DNA from: Caryophanales bacterium UBA6331
GTDB taxonomy: Bacteria; Bacillota_I; Bacilli_A; RF39; UBA660
Assembly (NCBI GenBank): GCA_002438065.1
Contig: DJSP01000042.1
Location: 1-36,072 of the forward strand
Direction of reading: 5' to 3'
Length of the DNA: 36,072 nucleotides
This document shows positions 14,753 through 23,248 of this stretch, piece after piece. Position 1 is the first letter of the stretch; the number at the start of each line of letters is the position of its first letter. The notes beneath the pieces are model-generated. The model was not told the origin of the DNA and ran no database searches. It saw only the letters and a program-made list of their open reading frames with translations. The position numbers and the translations under genes are program-made.

Positions 14753-16333
14753 CTAATTATTCAATATACTAAATTTATAGATAATTTCTATGTTTCTATC
14801 TTTATCTATAATAATTTTATCTATTAAAGCACCAATTAATTCTCTTGATGGATTATCAATATCAATTAATTCTCTTATTTTATCTTCGCAATTTTTTAAC
14901 TCATTCTTATTAATCTTTTTATCATTTTTTGCATCTTGTAACTCCCCAATTTTCTCTCTTATTCTAATTAGAGAATTTTCTGCTTCTCTAGAAATTCTTA
15001 AATACATTTCTTCAGATACTATGCCATTAAATTTATCCTGATATAACATATCTAATTTACTAATTAAGGCTTTTTCTTGCTTTCTTAAATCATTTATATT
15101 GTTATTAACTTCACTATCATCTCTTTTATTAATACTTTTAGATATTTCTGATATATCTAATTTATTTAAATACTTTTTACAAGTATTTCTAATAACTTCT
15201 AGCAATGCTTCCTCTAGTTTTTCATATGGGCTGAAATGAGGTTCACACATTCTTCTTTTAGGATCTCTTGAATATCTATTACAATTAATAGTCCAATAAT
15301 CATGATTTTTTCTATAAGAAATTGTTAAAGTATTGCCACATTCCTTACAATATAATAAATTTTCGAATAACCTTTTTTCTCTCTTAGTAATAGTAGTTTT
15401 AGTAGTTCTTTTAATATTATTTTGAACACTTTCAAATATATATCTATCTACTAATGGTTCATGGGTATTCTTAACTATATCCCAATTACTTTTTGGTAAT
15501 GATTTTTTCTTTTTGGATTTATATGATACTTTAGTTTGTACACTTTGTACCATATCACCTACATACATTTGATTTTTTAAAATCTTTTTAACAGAAGAAA
15601 TAGTCCACATAGGATTATATTTAACTTTCGAATTAGGATTCTTTCTCTTCAAACTACTAGGAATTTTTATATTATTATCATTCAAATAAGTAGTTATTTC
15701 AGAAAGTCCTACTCCGTTATAAGCCATATCAAATATCTTTTTTACTACCCATGCATACTCTGGATCTGGTATTAAATGCCCTTTATCATTTGGATCTCTT
15801 AAATATCCGTAACTTGGAGCACTTCCAATAAATTTGCCATTTCTTCTTTTGTCATTTAAAACATTACGAATTTTAATAGAATTTTGTTTGCTATAATAAT
15901 CATTACAAGCAAATAACCATGTTGCTGAATCATTACTTGCTTGATTTATTGCGTTATCGTATCCTTCCAACATAGAAATAAATCTTATTCCATTTTCTGG
16001 AAAGAAAGTTTCAACATAATATCCTGTTAAAATATGATCTCTACCTAATCTTGATAAGTCTTTTACTACTACAAGATTAATTCTTTTAGCTTTAATATCT
16101 GTGAGTAATCTTTGAAATCCTGGTCTATCAAAAGTAGTACCAAAATATCCATCATCTACATATTCATCTACAAAAATAAATCCCTTTTCTTTGATAAAAT
16201 TCATTAGTATATTTCTTTGATTAAGGACGCTCTCACTTTCAGATTCGTAAGATTTGCCTTCATCAGCTTCTGATAATCTTATATAAATTCCTGCTTTGTA
16301 GTAATCTGGCATCACATTTAAAGTGTTATACAA
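14753..16333 (-). CDS. Large serine recombinase
   Basis: This is an integrase/transposase-type serine recombinase of about 526 residues from the TTG start preferred here. The catalytic domain has YIRLS with nucleophile Ser21, DEYVDDGYFGTTFDRPGF and the arginine segment KDLSRLGRD. The recombinase domain follows (IPDPEYAWVVKKIFDMAYNG), then a zinc ribbon with CKEC and later C residues, and a C-terminal coiled coil (about 400-510). The open frame extends to 16363, but the AAGGAGAG ribosome site lies inside that extension and points to TTG at 16333. Such enzymes move ICEs and small mobilisable elements without a tyrosine integrase. Confidence 0.9.
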   Translation of the reverse strand: MYNTLNVMPDYYKAGIYIRLSEADEGKSYESESESVLNQRNILMNFIKEKGFIFVDEYVDDGYFGTTFDRPGFQRLLTDIKAKRINLVVVKDLSRLGRDHILTGYYVETFFPENGIRFISMLEGYDNAINQASNDSATWLFACNDYYSKQNSIKIRNVLNDKRRNGKFIGSAPSYGYLRDPNDKGHLIPDPEYAWVVKKIFDMAYNGVGLSEITTYLNDNNIKIPSSLKRKNPNSKVKYNPMWTISSVKKILKNQMYVGDMVQSVQTKVSYKSKKKKSLPKSNWDIVKNTHEPLVDRYIFESVQNNIKRTTKTTITKREKRLFENLLYCKECGNTLTISYRKNHDYWTINCNRYSRDPKRRMCEPHFSPYEKLEEALLEVIRNTCKKYLNKLDISEISKSINKRDDSEVNNNINDLRKQEKALISKLDMLYQDKFNGIVSEEMYLRISREAENSLIRIREKIGELQDAKNDKKINKNELKNCEDKIRELIDIDNPSRELIGALIDKIIIDKDRNIEIIYKFSILNN

Positions 16334-16365
16334 GCTTACTCTCCTTTCCTTGTTGTATAACAACT
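16327..16365. promoter_or_regulatory. Inverted repeats around the recombinase start
   Basis: TTATACAA (16326-16333 region) and TTGTATAA (16352-16359 region) form an inverted pair enclosing the ribosome site, and GTTGTATAACAAC is itself nearly palindromic. An extended -10 (TGGTATAAT, TATAAT at 16383-16378) lies upstream. This could be a repressor operator or an SD-exposing hairpin. Confidence 0.4.
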
Positions 16366-16411
16366 AAAGCCAATTAAATTATACCATACAAATTTAATTT
16401 GGCACATTGTA

Positions 16412-16504
16412 TCAGTCACTATTTACCTTACTTTTAATAAATTTAATTACCAGTTCATTAAAATTAGGAGAATCATCTTTGAAAGTTTCTATTATATTAA
16501 ACAT
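16412..16504 (-). CDS. Small 30-residue ORF of the mobile element
   Basis: The short frame MFNIIETFKDDSPNFNELVI... ends in SD and a TGA stop. GAGGTG lies 5 nt before its ATG, a better ribosome site than many nearby genes have. It is soluble, acidic-to-neutral and unrecognised. Position between the HTH gene and the recombinase suggests it belongs to the element and may be a small accessory protein. Coding status rests only on the ribosome site and location. Confidence 0.4.
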   Translation of the reverse strand: MFNIIETFKDDSPNFNELVIKFIKSKVNSD

Positions 16505-16537
16505 AAGCCACCTCATTTAAGTTTATGAGTGTATTTA

Positions 16538-17065
16538 TCAATTTATATCTTCCTCCATTGCTTTAAAACATTCTAGCATTTTCTCCATCTCTTCTTGCTC
16601 TTCTTTAGTTGCTTTTTTTGATTCAATAGGTTCACCATGCCAGTATTCAACACCAAATTCATCCACATAATAAATTTTGTCTAATATATCTTTTTTATTT
16701 TTATTATATTTATTATAATGGTTAAAATTATTTTGAATACTAGTATTAGCATTTCTTTGAATACTTGTTATTCTTTTCTTTAACACCTCGGATAATTTTA
16801 TTATCCTCTTTGAATTATTTGTTTCACTATTATTAATTTCTATATCAATATATCCATTTTTTGATAAACTACTTATACTTTTTGATACAGTTGTTTTGGT
16901 ACAATCAAACTTCTTCATAAAATATCTATTAGTAGGCCAACAATAGCCATTTTTCTTACATAGTGACACAATGTCTATTAATAATATTCTCTCAAAGTAA
17001 GTTAATCTATTATCTCCTAATACTGATTCTGGTAATACTAAACTTATAAATGGTTCTTTTTCCAT
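16538..17065 (-). CDS. Helix-turn-helix protein of the mobile element
   Basis: This 175-residue protein starts with a winged-helix (HTH_36-like) domain: LTYFERILLIDIVSLCKKNG, CWPTNRYFMKKFDCTKTTVS (recognition helix) and SKNGYIDIEI (wing). Replication-initiation and element-control proteins of Bacillota plasmids and ICEs have the same layout. An Asn/Lys-rich linker and an acidic C-terminal helix (KEEQEEMEKMLECF) follow. It is transcribed toward the serine recombinase, behind a long structured leader and an overlapping small ORF. A role in replication, partition or regulation of the element is inferred. Confidence 0.65.
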   Translation of the reverse strand: MEKEPFISLVLPESVLGDNRLTYFERILLIDIVSLCKKNGYCWPTNRYFMKKFDCTKTTVSKSISSLSKNGYIDIEINNSETNNSKRIIKLSEVLKKRITSIQRNANTSIQNNFNHYNKYNKNKKDILDKIYYVDEFGVEYWHGEPIESKKATKEEQEEMEKMLECFKAMEEDIN

Positions 17066-17105
17066 TATTTCTCCAATATAAGATTATCAAGTTTAGTAGT
17101 TCCAT
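17010..17105 (-). CDS. 31-residue leader ORF overlapping the HTH gene
   Basis: The frame MELLNLIILYWRNNGKRTIY... of 31 residues starts at 17105 behind a near-perfect AGGAGG ribosome site at good spacing, better than the site of the HTH gene itself. It runs in another frame across the HTH start at 17065 and stops at 17010. It could couple or limit translation of the HTH protein. The peptide is unlikely to have a function by itself; this is inference from the ribosome site. Confidence 0.35.
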   Translation of the reverse strand: MELLNLIILYWRNNGKRTIYKFSITRISIRR

Positions 17106-17144
17106 ATTATCCTCCTTTCTTTACCAGTCTTTTTAGGAACACAT

Positions 17145-17229
17145 AAAAAGAACTGAACACATTAGTCCATAACAAAAATAAAGGAATATTTCCAATCTTT
17201 TTTGTTGGATTAATATGTATTCAGTTCTT
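17145..17229 (-). terminator. Long hairpin, terminator or attenuator in the HTH leader
   Basis: AAGAACTGAA (17148-17157) pairs with TTCAGTTCTT (17220-17229). Inner blocks ACAT/ATGT, TCCA/TGGA, CAAAAA/TTTTTG and GGAA/TTCC extend it to an about 82-nt imperfect hairpin. On the minus strand it is followed by TTTTTATG, so it can act as an intrinsic terminator. It lies between the promoter at 17357-17384 and the HTH gene, which suggests attenuation. Confidence 0.55.
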
Positions 17230-17356
17230 CACTGATTAATTATCATACATTATTCTTTAATGTATAATAAAGCTTTCTAATTTCATTTTTAGTATTTACT
17301 ATTTTATATTTATATATGTTTATATTTAATAGTCACATTCCCGTATGACTAATTTA

Positions 17357-17384
17357 ATTATAACACTAATTGCTCCATTTTCAA
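17357..17384 (-). promoter_or_regulatory. Promoter of the HTH-recombinase leader
   Basis: On the minus strand TTGAAA (17384-17379), 16 nt, TATAAT (17362-17357). The start would be near 17350, giving a leader of about 285 nt that contains a small AGTCA/TGACT stem-loop (17329-17350) and the long hairpin. The stretch 17230-17475 otherwise holds no ORF. Confidence 0.6.
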
Positions 17385-17475
17385 TATGTAATTGTTCGAC
17401 AATATTCGACAAAGTATATATATGTCATCAATAATGATTGCTGAAAAGAAAATTAATAATTCAATGATTTTTTAT

Positions 17476-20400
17476 TTACATCATATATTCAGCCTGAGAT
17501 ATTACTCTTGATGTTGCTTCTTCATTATATTCTGGTGGATAACCATAGGCGTCCAATAATCTTTTTATCTGAGAACGCATTTCAGCTTGCGTAGATTTTT
17601 TCTTGGACCAATCAACAGTCGCATATTTTTCAACAATATCCTTTAATTTCATTGCAATAAGTCTTAAAGTTTCATCAGTCATCAATTCTGCTGCTTTATC
17701 ATCTGTTGTTAATGCATCATAGAACGCTCTTTCTCTTCCTTTTAAATTATTTTTATTCGCATTATTTTCATCCTCAACCATTTCTTGAGAAAATGCCATT
17801 AAACCAACAATTGTCATTTCTATATCAACATCGTCTTCAAATTCAATAGTTGGCCTATTGTAATATTCTTTCAATAGGTTTCTTAATCTTTCACTATACT
17901 CTTGTGACTTAACAAGATTATACTTTTTATATTCTTTAATTGCTTGTGTCAATAATTTTTCAAGTATTTTTACAAATACATGAGGTGGATTACTTTCTCT
18001 TAATTCTTTTACTTTGTCTTCTCTTAATAAATCCCAAACACTACTTCCATCATTTTCATTTACTTTTGTTAGAACCTTTACTTCATCACCAACTATTGCC
18101 TCTGCAAGTAATTCACTAACCCTTTCATTTATTTTAGTTAGTGAAACAGGATTTCTAGAATATTCAATCTTTTGAATAAAACATCTAACTGCCAAATAAT
18201 AGTTTACTTTTGTTTTAGTTTCTCCATCTAATACACCTAAAGCAATTACAAAAGCACTTTTAATAGTTTTAGTAATTGATAGAAATTGTTTTTTTCTTTT
18301 TTCATTTTCAAGAACAAAGTTTGCCCCATCCTGAATTGTTCTAAACTTATCTAATTGTTTTGAACTTTTAAAACCTGATTCATCAATTTTATAAAACCAT
18401 TCATCAAGAATTGATAAGTTTTCATCTATCAAAGTTTTTGCAGTTTCTCTTATATCTTTAAGATTAACATCTCTATCTCTTTTAGTGTATGTATTTAATG
18501 CCTCATCCAACGCTTTTGAGATTCCAATATAATCAACAATTAGTCCTGAATCTTTTCCAGCATAGACTCTGTTAACTCTTGCTATTGCCTGCATTAGTGT
18601 ATGACCTTTCATTGGCTTGTCTATATACATAACATCAAGATCTGCAACATCGAATCCTGTTAGCCACATATCTACTACTATTACAATCTTTGTTTTTCCT
18701 TTTTTATTTTTAAAGTCATTGGCAATATTATCTCTAAATTTTTTGTCTTTTATTACATCCCTCATTTTTTCATCATCTTTATTATTAGATGTAACAATTA
18801 GTTGCATTTTTTCTTTATAATTAGGTCTTATATCTAAAATCAAATTATATAAATCAAATGCAATTTTTCTGGTCATACAAACAATCATTGCTTTATCATT
18901 TAAGATACCTTTTCTTTCCTCATAATGATTAACAATATCGTTTGCTAACAATTTTAATCTATCTTCATCTCCAAGTAAAACCTCCATACGACTCATTTGA
19001 GATTTTGACATATCGATTAAATCTTCTGTAACTCCATTATCACGCATTTCATTATAGTATTCATCTATTTCTTCGAGTTTCTTATCATCTAGCCACACTT
19101 TTGCAAGTCTTGATTCATAGAACAATTTTACAGTTGAACCATCTTCAATAGATTGAGTCATATCATATACATCAATAATATCTCCAAAAATGGCAGTTGT
19201 ATCTTTATCCTTAGTTTGAACAGGAGTTCCTGTAAATCCAATGAATGTAGCATTTGGTAAAGCATCTCTAATATACTTTTCATAGCCATATTTCGTTTTC
19301 ATTTCAAAATCTGTGCTATTCTTCTTGTATGTAACCGTTTCATCTATTCCATAATGACTTCTATGTGCTTCATCACTTATAACAATAATATTATCTCTAT
19401 TATTTGGAATTATATTATCTTTATCAATTTTTTGCAGTGTTGTAAAGATAATTCCACATTCTTTAACATTTGACAGTTTATCTAATAAATCTTTTCTGTT
19501 TGATACTTTGACTGGTTCTACTCTTAAATAATTCTTTGCATTACTAAAAGTCGTATATAATTGGTCATCTAAGTCATTTCTATCAGTCAATACAACTATG
19601 GTTGGGTTATTTAAAGACTTCTCTTGAATAAGTCTATATGCTAACATCAACATACTAAAACTTTTACCTGAACCTTGTGTATGCCATACTAGCCCTGCTT
19701 TACCATCACCATTTGGTCGTTTATTTTTTAATATTGAATCAAAGGCTTTTTTTACACCAAAATATTGATGATATTGACTTAAAATTTTAATAGGCTTTTC
19801 TTTATCTTTATCAATAAAAAATAAGTTATTTTTTATAATATCAAGTAATCTGTCTTTTGTGAAAACACCATCTATCATTACATCCAATTTATTGACACTA
19901 TAATCTTTATATACTTCTTTTCCATCAACACTTTTCCACTCTGAATATCTTTCAAAATCACTTGTAATAGTGCCTAACCTATTGTTTGCACCATCACTTA
20001 TAACACAAAAAGCATTATAATTAAACAATGTAGGAATATCATACCTATAACCACTATTATCAGAATTACCTCCTAATTGATTATAAGCATTTTCTATTGT
20101 AGCGTCTTCTCTATTTTCTATACTTTTTAATTCAAATATAATTAAAGGAATACCATTTATATAAATCAACACATCTGGAATCCTAGTTGATCTTCCCTCA
20201 TTAAACTTAACCTGATTAACAACTTTAAAAATATTATTGTCAGGTTTTTCGAAATCAATAATTTTTACTAATGGATTCGAATCGCTAAAATAATCATCAA
20301 TAAATATTCCATCTACTAAATATTTGTGGAATAATCTATTTTTATCTATAAAAGAAAGTGCATCTAAATGTTTTAATTTTGTTACTACTTCACTAAATAT

Positions 20401-20583
20401 TTTTCTTTTTATTTTTGGATTTATCATTTCTAGTGATTCTAACAAATCATCTTCAATAAAAAAATCATCTAATTTTCTATTAACTATCCAATCATCATTT
20501 TCTTGAATATATGTATATCCTTTTTCTTCAAACATCTGGATTATAGACATTTCTAATTCGTGTTCATTATACTTATCATTCAT
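17476..20583 (-). CDS. hsdR: Type I restriction enzyme R subunit
   Basis: This complete 1035-residue HsdR is the motor and nuclease subunit. The PD-(D/E)XK nuclease lies near the N-terminus: IPDVLIYINGIPLIIFELK with D137, E151 and K153. The SF2 helicase follows: Walker A HTQGSGKS (301-308), DEAH (404-407), FIGFTGTP, and the motif VI region QAIARVNRV. The C-terminal part fits the R-subunit helical domain that contacts the methylase. It has its own extended -10 upstream and is separated from hsdM/hsdS by the invertible specificity cassette. All key residues are intact, so it is probably active. Confidence 0.95.
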   Translation of the reverse strand: MNDKYNEHELEMSIIQMFEEKGYTYIQENDDWIVNRKLDDFFIEDDLLESLEMINPKIKRKIFSEVVTKLKHLDALSFIDKNRLFHKYLVDGIFIDDYFSDSNPLVKIIDFEKPDNNIFKVVNQVKFNEGRSTRIPDVLIYINGIPLIIFELKSIENREDATIENAYNQLGGNSDNSGYRYDIPTLFNYNAFCVISDGANNRLGTITSDFERYSEWKSVDGKEVYKDYSVNKLDVMIDGVFTKDRLLDIIKNNLFFIDKDKEKPIKILSQYHQYFGVKKAFDSILKNKRPNGDGKAGLVWHTQGSGKSFSMLMLAYRLIQEKSLNNPTIVVLTDRNDLDDQLYTTFSNAKNYLRVEPVKVSNRKDLLDKLSNVKECGIIFTTLQKIDKDNIIPNNRDNIIVISDEAHRSHYGIDETVTYKKNSTDFEMKTKYGYEKYIRDALPNATFIGFTGTPVQTKDKDTTAIFGDIIDVYDMTQSIEDGSTVKLFYESRLAKVWLDDKKLEEIDEYYNEMRDNGVTEDLIDMSKSQMSRMEVLLGDEDRLKLLANDIVNHYEERKGILNDKAMIVCMTRKIAFDLYNLILDIRPNYKEKMQLIVTSNNKDDEKMRDVIKDKKFRDNIANDFKNKKGKTKIVIVVDMWLTGFDVADLDVMYIDKPMKGHTLMQAIARVNRVYAGKDSGLIVDYIGISKALDEALNTYTKRDRDVNLKDIRETAKTLIDENLSILDEWFYKIDESGFKSSKQLDKFRTIQDGANFVLENEKRKKQFLSITKTIKSAFVIALGVLDGETKTKVNYYLAVRCFIQKIEYSRNPVSLTKINERVSELLAEAIVGDEVKVLTKVNENDGSSVWDLLREDKVKELRESNPPHVFVKILEKLLTQAIKEYKKYNLVKSQEYSERLRNLLKEYYNRPTIEFEDDVDIEMTIVGLMAFSQEMVEDENNANKNNLKGRERAFYDALTTDDKAAELMTDETLRLIAMKLKDIVEKYATVDWSKKKSTQAEMRSQIKRLLDAYGYPPEYNEEATSRVISQAEYMM

Positions 20584-20632
20584 ACAAATTCACTCCTACA
20601 ACCTATTCACTCTAAGCCACATCTTGTATTAA

Positions 20633-20640
20633 ATTATACC
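20633..20640 (-). promoter_or_regulatory. Extended -10 promoter of hsdR
   Basis: Minus-strand ATGGTATAATTT (TATAAT at 20638-20633), without a good -35, about 50 nt before the hsdR ATG. GTAGGAGTG provides the ribosome site. The recombinase gene has the same extended -10 wording (TGGTATAAT at 16383). Confidence 0.5.
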
Positions 20641-20702
20641 ATATTTCTACAAAAAACTCCATCATACCGTTGACATTTATTCATTATTATATATTCATAT
20701 AA

Positions 20703-20754
20703 TTGATATTATAGGAAGTATTGATGATAAGATAGAAAATAATAATAAAATTAT
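20703..20754 (+). repeat. Inverted repeat arm C-left (52 bp) of the hsdS shufflon
   Basis: These 52 bp are identical, in inverted orientation, to 22779-22830 inside hsdS. They encode DIIGSIDDKIENNNKII, the central conserved region between the two target-recognition domains. Recombination here swaps C-terminal halves of HsdS in frame. Confidence 0.9.
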
Positions 20755-21343
20755 TGAAAAATTTAATAATTTATTAAAGATTAAAACAAATGAATTGCTA
20801 TTATATAAAACGAAAAAAATTCAACTTAATGATATTATTGAAGAATGTAAGGAAAAGACAGATATAGAACTTACACCATACTCAGTTGTAAATACAGGAA
20901 AAGTTATAATTCAAAACGAACAATTTAATAAAGAAATAGCAAAAAATATTAAAGGAAAATATAAGAAGATAAAAAAAGACTTTTTTGTATACAATCCATC
21001 AAGAATAAATATCGGGTCTATTGGAATGATGGAAGATGAAATTGGTTGTGTAAGTCCTATATATATAGCTTTTAAATGTAGCGAAGAATATAAAATATAT
21101 TTACTGCAACTGTTAACATTTGAATTTATGATTAAAGAAATAAATAAAAGGTGTTCTGGTTCTGTAAGACAAGCCCTACCTTTTAAAGACCTATGTTCAA
21201 TAGAAATATATGATATAGAAAGAGATAAATTGAAATTATATAATAAGTATTGTGAAAATATTATTAGAACAGCAAAAAAATTAGAAGAAGAAAACTTAAA
21301 ATTACAACAATTAAAAAATAATTATCTGGCTAAATTCTTTTAG
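20703..21343 (+). pseudogene. Silent C-terminal half of HsdS (cassette C2)
   Basis: This frame is open from the inverted repeat but has no natural start there; a TTG at 20795 is the first usable codon. It begins with DIIGSIDDKIENNNKIIEK, the HsdS central region, carries a different second target-recognition domain (KKIQLNDIIEECKEKTD ... IGSIGMMEDEIGCVSP ... RQALPFKDL) and ends in the HsdS C-terminal helix (LEEENLKLQQLKNNYLAKFF). It is thus a storage cassette: inversion of about 20703-22830 would join it to the expressed N-terminal half. Not a decayed gene in the usual sense. Silent as oriented. Confidence 0.85.
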
Positions 21344-21386
21344 TCAGTTTTTTCTTTGTAATATTATAGTTGCGGGAGGTGAAGTT

Positions 21387-22190
21387 ATGGACGAAACTTT
21401 TATCACGCAGCTACAAAATGATAATTTATCTGCAAATACAATTTCTTCTTATACTATTGCAATTAAACATTATTATAGTATTTTCAATGATATTAACAAG
21501 AGTAATTTACTCACTTATAAAGGCTTTTTAATTGAAAATTATCAACCTAAAACGGTAAATCTCAAAATTCAAGCTGTAAATAAGTATTTGGAATTTCTTG
21601 AAAAACCAGATTTAAAATTAAAGTTTGTAAAAATTCAAAGAAAAAATTTTTTAGAAAATGTTATTAGTTATCCAGATTATTTATTCTTTATAAATAAACT
21701 AAAAAAAGATAAAAATTATATGTGGTATTTTATTGTTAGATATTTAGGTGCAACTGGTGCTAGAGTTAGTGAACTTATACAAATTAAAGTTGAAAATGTA
21801 AAAATTGGTTATATTGACTTATATACCAAAGGTGGCAAAATCAGAAGAATCTATATTCCCAAAAAATTAAGAGAAGTAACTGTTAAATGGTTAGAAGAGA
21901 TTGGCAAAACAAGTGGATATTTATTTACTAATAAATTTGGAAATAAAATAACCACAAGGGGTCTTGCTCATCAATTAAAAAAATATGCGAATGATTATGG
22001 AATGGATTTAAAATATATCTATCCACATTCTTTTAGACATATGTTTGCAAAAAGATTTTTAGAAAAAAACCAAGATATAGCATTACTTGCAGATTTAATG
22101 GGACACGAAAGTATAGAAACTACAAGAATATACTTACGAAGAACAAGTGAAGAACAACAAAAAATTGTAGATGAAATAGTTAATTGGTAA
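21387..22190 (+). CDS. Tyrosine recombinase, likely HsdS invertase
   Basis: This 267-residue XerC/D-like recombinase has an N-terminal SAM-like core-binding domain (1-85). All catalytic residues are in place: R126 (GARVSEL), a Lys in KGGKIRR, H214-x-x-R217 (HSFRHMF), H240 (LMGHES) and Y249. A strong GGGAGGTG ribosome site precedes the ATG. It lies between the silent C-half and the expressed hsdS, within the segment that the 52-bp repeats would invert. The same arrangement is known for phase-variable type I systems such as the CreX/PsrA locus of Streptococcus pneumoniae. Role as invertase is a strong inference. Confidence 0.9.
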   Translation: MDETFITQLQNDNLSANTISSYTIAIKHYYSIFNDINKSNLLTYKGFLIENYQPKTVNLKIQAVNKYLEFLEKPDLKLKFVKIQRKNFLENVISYPDYLFFINKLKKDKNYMWYFIVRYLGATGARVSELIQIKVENVKIGYIDLYTKGGKIRRIYIPKKLREVTVKWLEEIGKTSGYLFTNKFGNKITTRGLAHQLKKYANDYGMDLKYIYPHSFRHMFAKRFLEKNQDIALLADLMGHESIETTRIYLRRTSEEQQKIVDEIVNW

Positions 22191-22192
22191 AG

Positions 22193-22226
22193 AAAAGTTC
22201 TTTGGTTTTATCCAAAGAACTTTTTT
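22193..22226. terminator. Bidirectional terminator between recombinase and hsdS
   Basis: AAAAGTTCTTTGG (22193-22205) and CCAAAGAACTTTT (22212-22224) form a 13-bp perfect stem, with T-runs on both strands. The hsdS stop codon (22208-22210) lies in the loop, so the last HsdS codons are part of the stem. Confidence 0.85.
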
Positions 22227-23215
22227 AGATATAATTGCTTTAATTCACTTAATTTTATATTTTCTAATTTTATATTTAGTGAATAGTCAAAAAGATTATT
22301 ATAAAATTTTGCGTCATTTATTGAATGTTCTTTTATTTTCAAATATTTGATTGATTTTGAGCCATGTAATATTGTAGTCCCATTTGTATGCTCTAACATT
22401 ATTTGTTGATTAACATCATCTTTCAAAGCCCAAAATAGAATACCATAATTATTATGATTTATAGGATTAACCTTATAAATTCCAGATGAATAAGCACCAT
22501 TTAATCCATAATTAATTCTTCCAATGGCTCCATCAAAAGATATTAGGATGTCATTTGGCTTTGCAATAGGTAAATTAAGCGATTTAGGTATATATGTATT
22601 CGTTATAGAATTTAAGTCTTTAACACGTATGAAATTTATTGTTGTATTATCTTTCATATCCATATAGTTTTGACTTGATGCTTCTTTTCCTTTCGAAAAC
22701 TCTGCAAACTCGCTGAATTCAATAAAATCATTATTCAAACTTTTATATTTGGATAATCCTAATTTGTCTATTTTCTCTATAATTTTATTATTATTTTCTA
22801 TCTTATCATCAATACTTCCTATAATATCAACTATGTGTTGTTGATAATTTAACGAATGTTCCGGAACATCAATTTCATATAAAGTTTTTGTTGTTAAACT
22901 TGGAATGGTAGTTCCCTCATTAAATTTATTAAGATTAAGTGTTGAAATATAGTAATAAAACCATCTAGGAATAACTTTTGATGTATCAATTATAGTATAA
23001 AACAAGGTATCAACTGTCCAAAAGGGAGTATCAACATACATTGGGTTATTTATGCTGCCTTTTCTTCCAATAAGGACGGATGGTTTATTGTATAGATATT
23101 TAGTTGCATATCCAAAAATTCCGCCTGTTCCAATAATGGGATATTTTCCGTTTTTATCTATCACGGAAGATTGATTTTTACCATATTTTATTTGTAATAT
23201 ATCTTTGATTTTCAT
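22208..23215 (-). CDS. hsdS: Type I restriction specificity subunit, expressed copy
   Basis: This 335-residue HsdS has two target-recognition domains, each followed by a helical conserved region. TRD1 spans about 1-122 (KIKDILQIKYGKNQ ... IGRKGSINNP) and the first conserved region is SLNYQQHIVDIIGSIDDK and on (about 121-150). TRD2 starts near FAEFSKGKEAS (about 170) and the end is LENIKLSELKQLYLKKFFG. At 335 residues it is slightly shorter than the usual 390-450. The first conserved region carries both inverted repeats (22779-22830 and 22821-22852), so either half can be exchanged. GGGAG lies before the ATG. It pairs with HsdM upstream, about 510 nt away. Confidence 0.93.
   Translation of the reverse strand: MKIKDILQIKYGKNQSSVIDKNGKYPIIGTGGIFGYATKYLYNKPSVLIGRKGSINNPMYVDTPFWTVDTLFYTIIDTSKVIPRWFYYYISTLNLNKFNEGTTIPSLTTKTLYEIDVPEHSLNYQQHIVDIIGSIDDKIENNNKIIEKIDKLGLSKYKSLNNDFIEFSEFAEFSKGKEASSQNYMDMKDNTTINFIRVKDLNSITNTYIPKSLNLPIAKPNDILISFDGAIGRINYGLNGAYSSGIYKVNPINHNNYGILFWALKDDVNQQIMLEHTNGTTILHGSKSIKYLKIKEHSINDAKFYNNLFDYSLNIKLENIKLSELKQLYLKKFFG
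22779..22830 (-). repeat. Inverted repeat arm C-right (52 bp)
   Basis: Partner of 20703-20754 in opposite orientation, perfect over 52 bp; identity ends abruptly at the next base toward TRD2. Confidence 0.9.
22821..22852 (-). repeat. Inverted repeat arm N-left (32 bp)
   Basis: Partner of 23699-23730 in opposite orientation, perfect over 32 bp, encoding LNYQQHIVDII. It shares the TTGATATTAT core (22821-22830) with the 52-bp arm. Confidence 0.9.
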
Positions 23216-23248
23216 ATAAACTCCCTTCAGAAAGTAGGTATAATAATT

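Noticed and set aside
16334..16363. Ten-residue N-terminal extension of the serine recombinase
   Set aside because: The AAGGAGAG ribosome site lies inside this stretch, so translation should begin at TTG 16333.
17065..17350. T-box or known riboswitch in the HTH leader
   Set aside because: No T-box GGTGG/AG-bulge signature or recognisable riboswitch core; only a simple long hairpin is visible.
20670..20703. TTGACA-TATAAT promoter driving the silent C-half
   Set aside because: The spacing is 22 nt, too long for a sigma-A promoter, and no start codon follows in frame.
20795..21343. Independent small gene starting at TTG 20795
   Set aside because: The frame is continuous with the upstream repeat and encodes the HsdS central helix before 20795, so it is a half-gene cassette.
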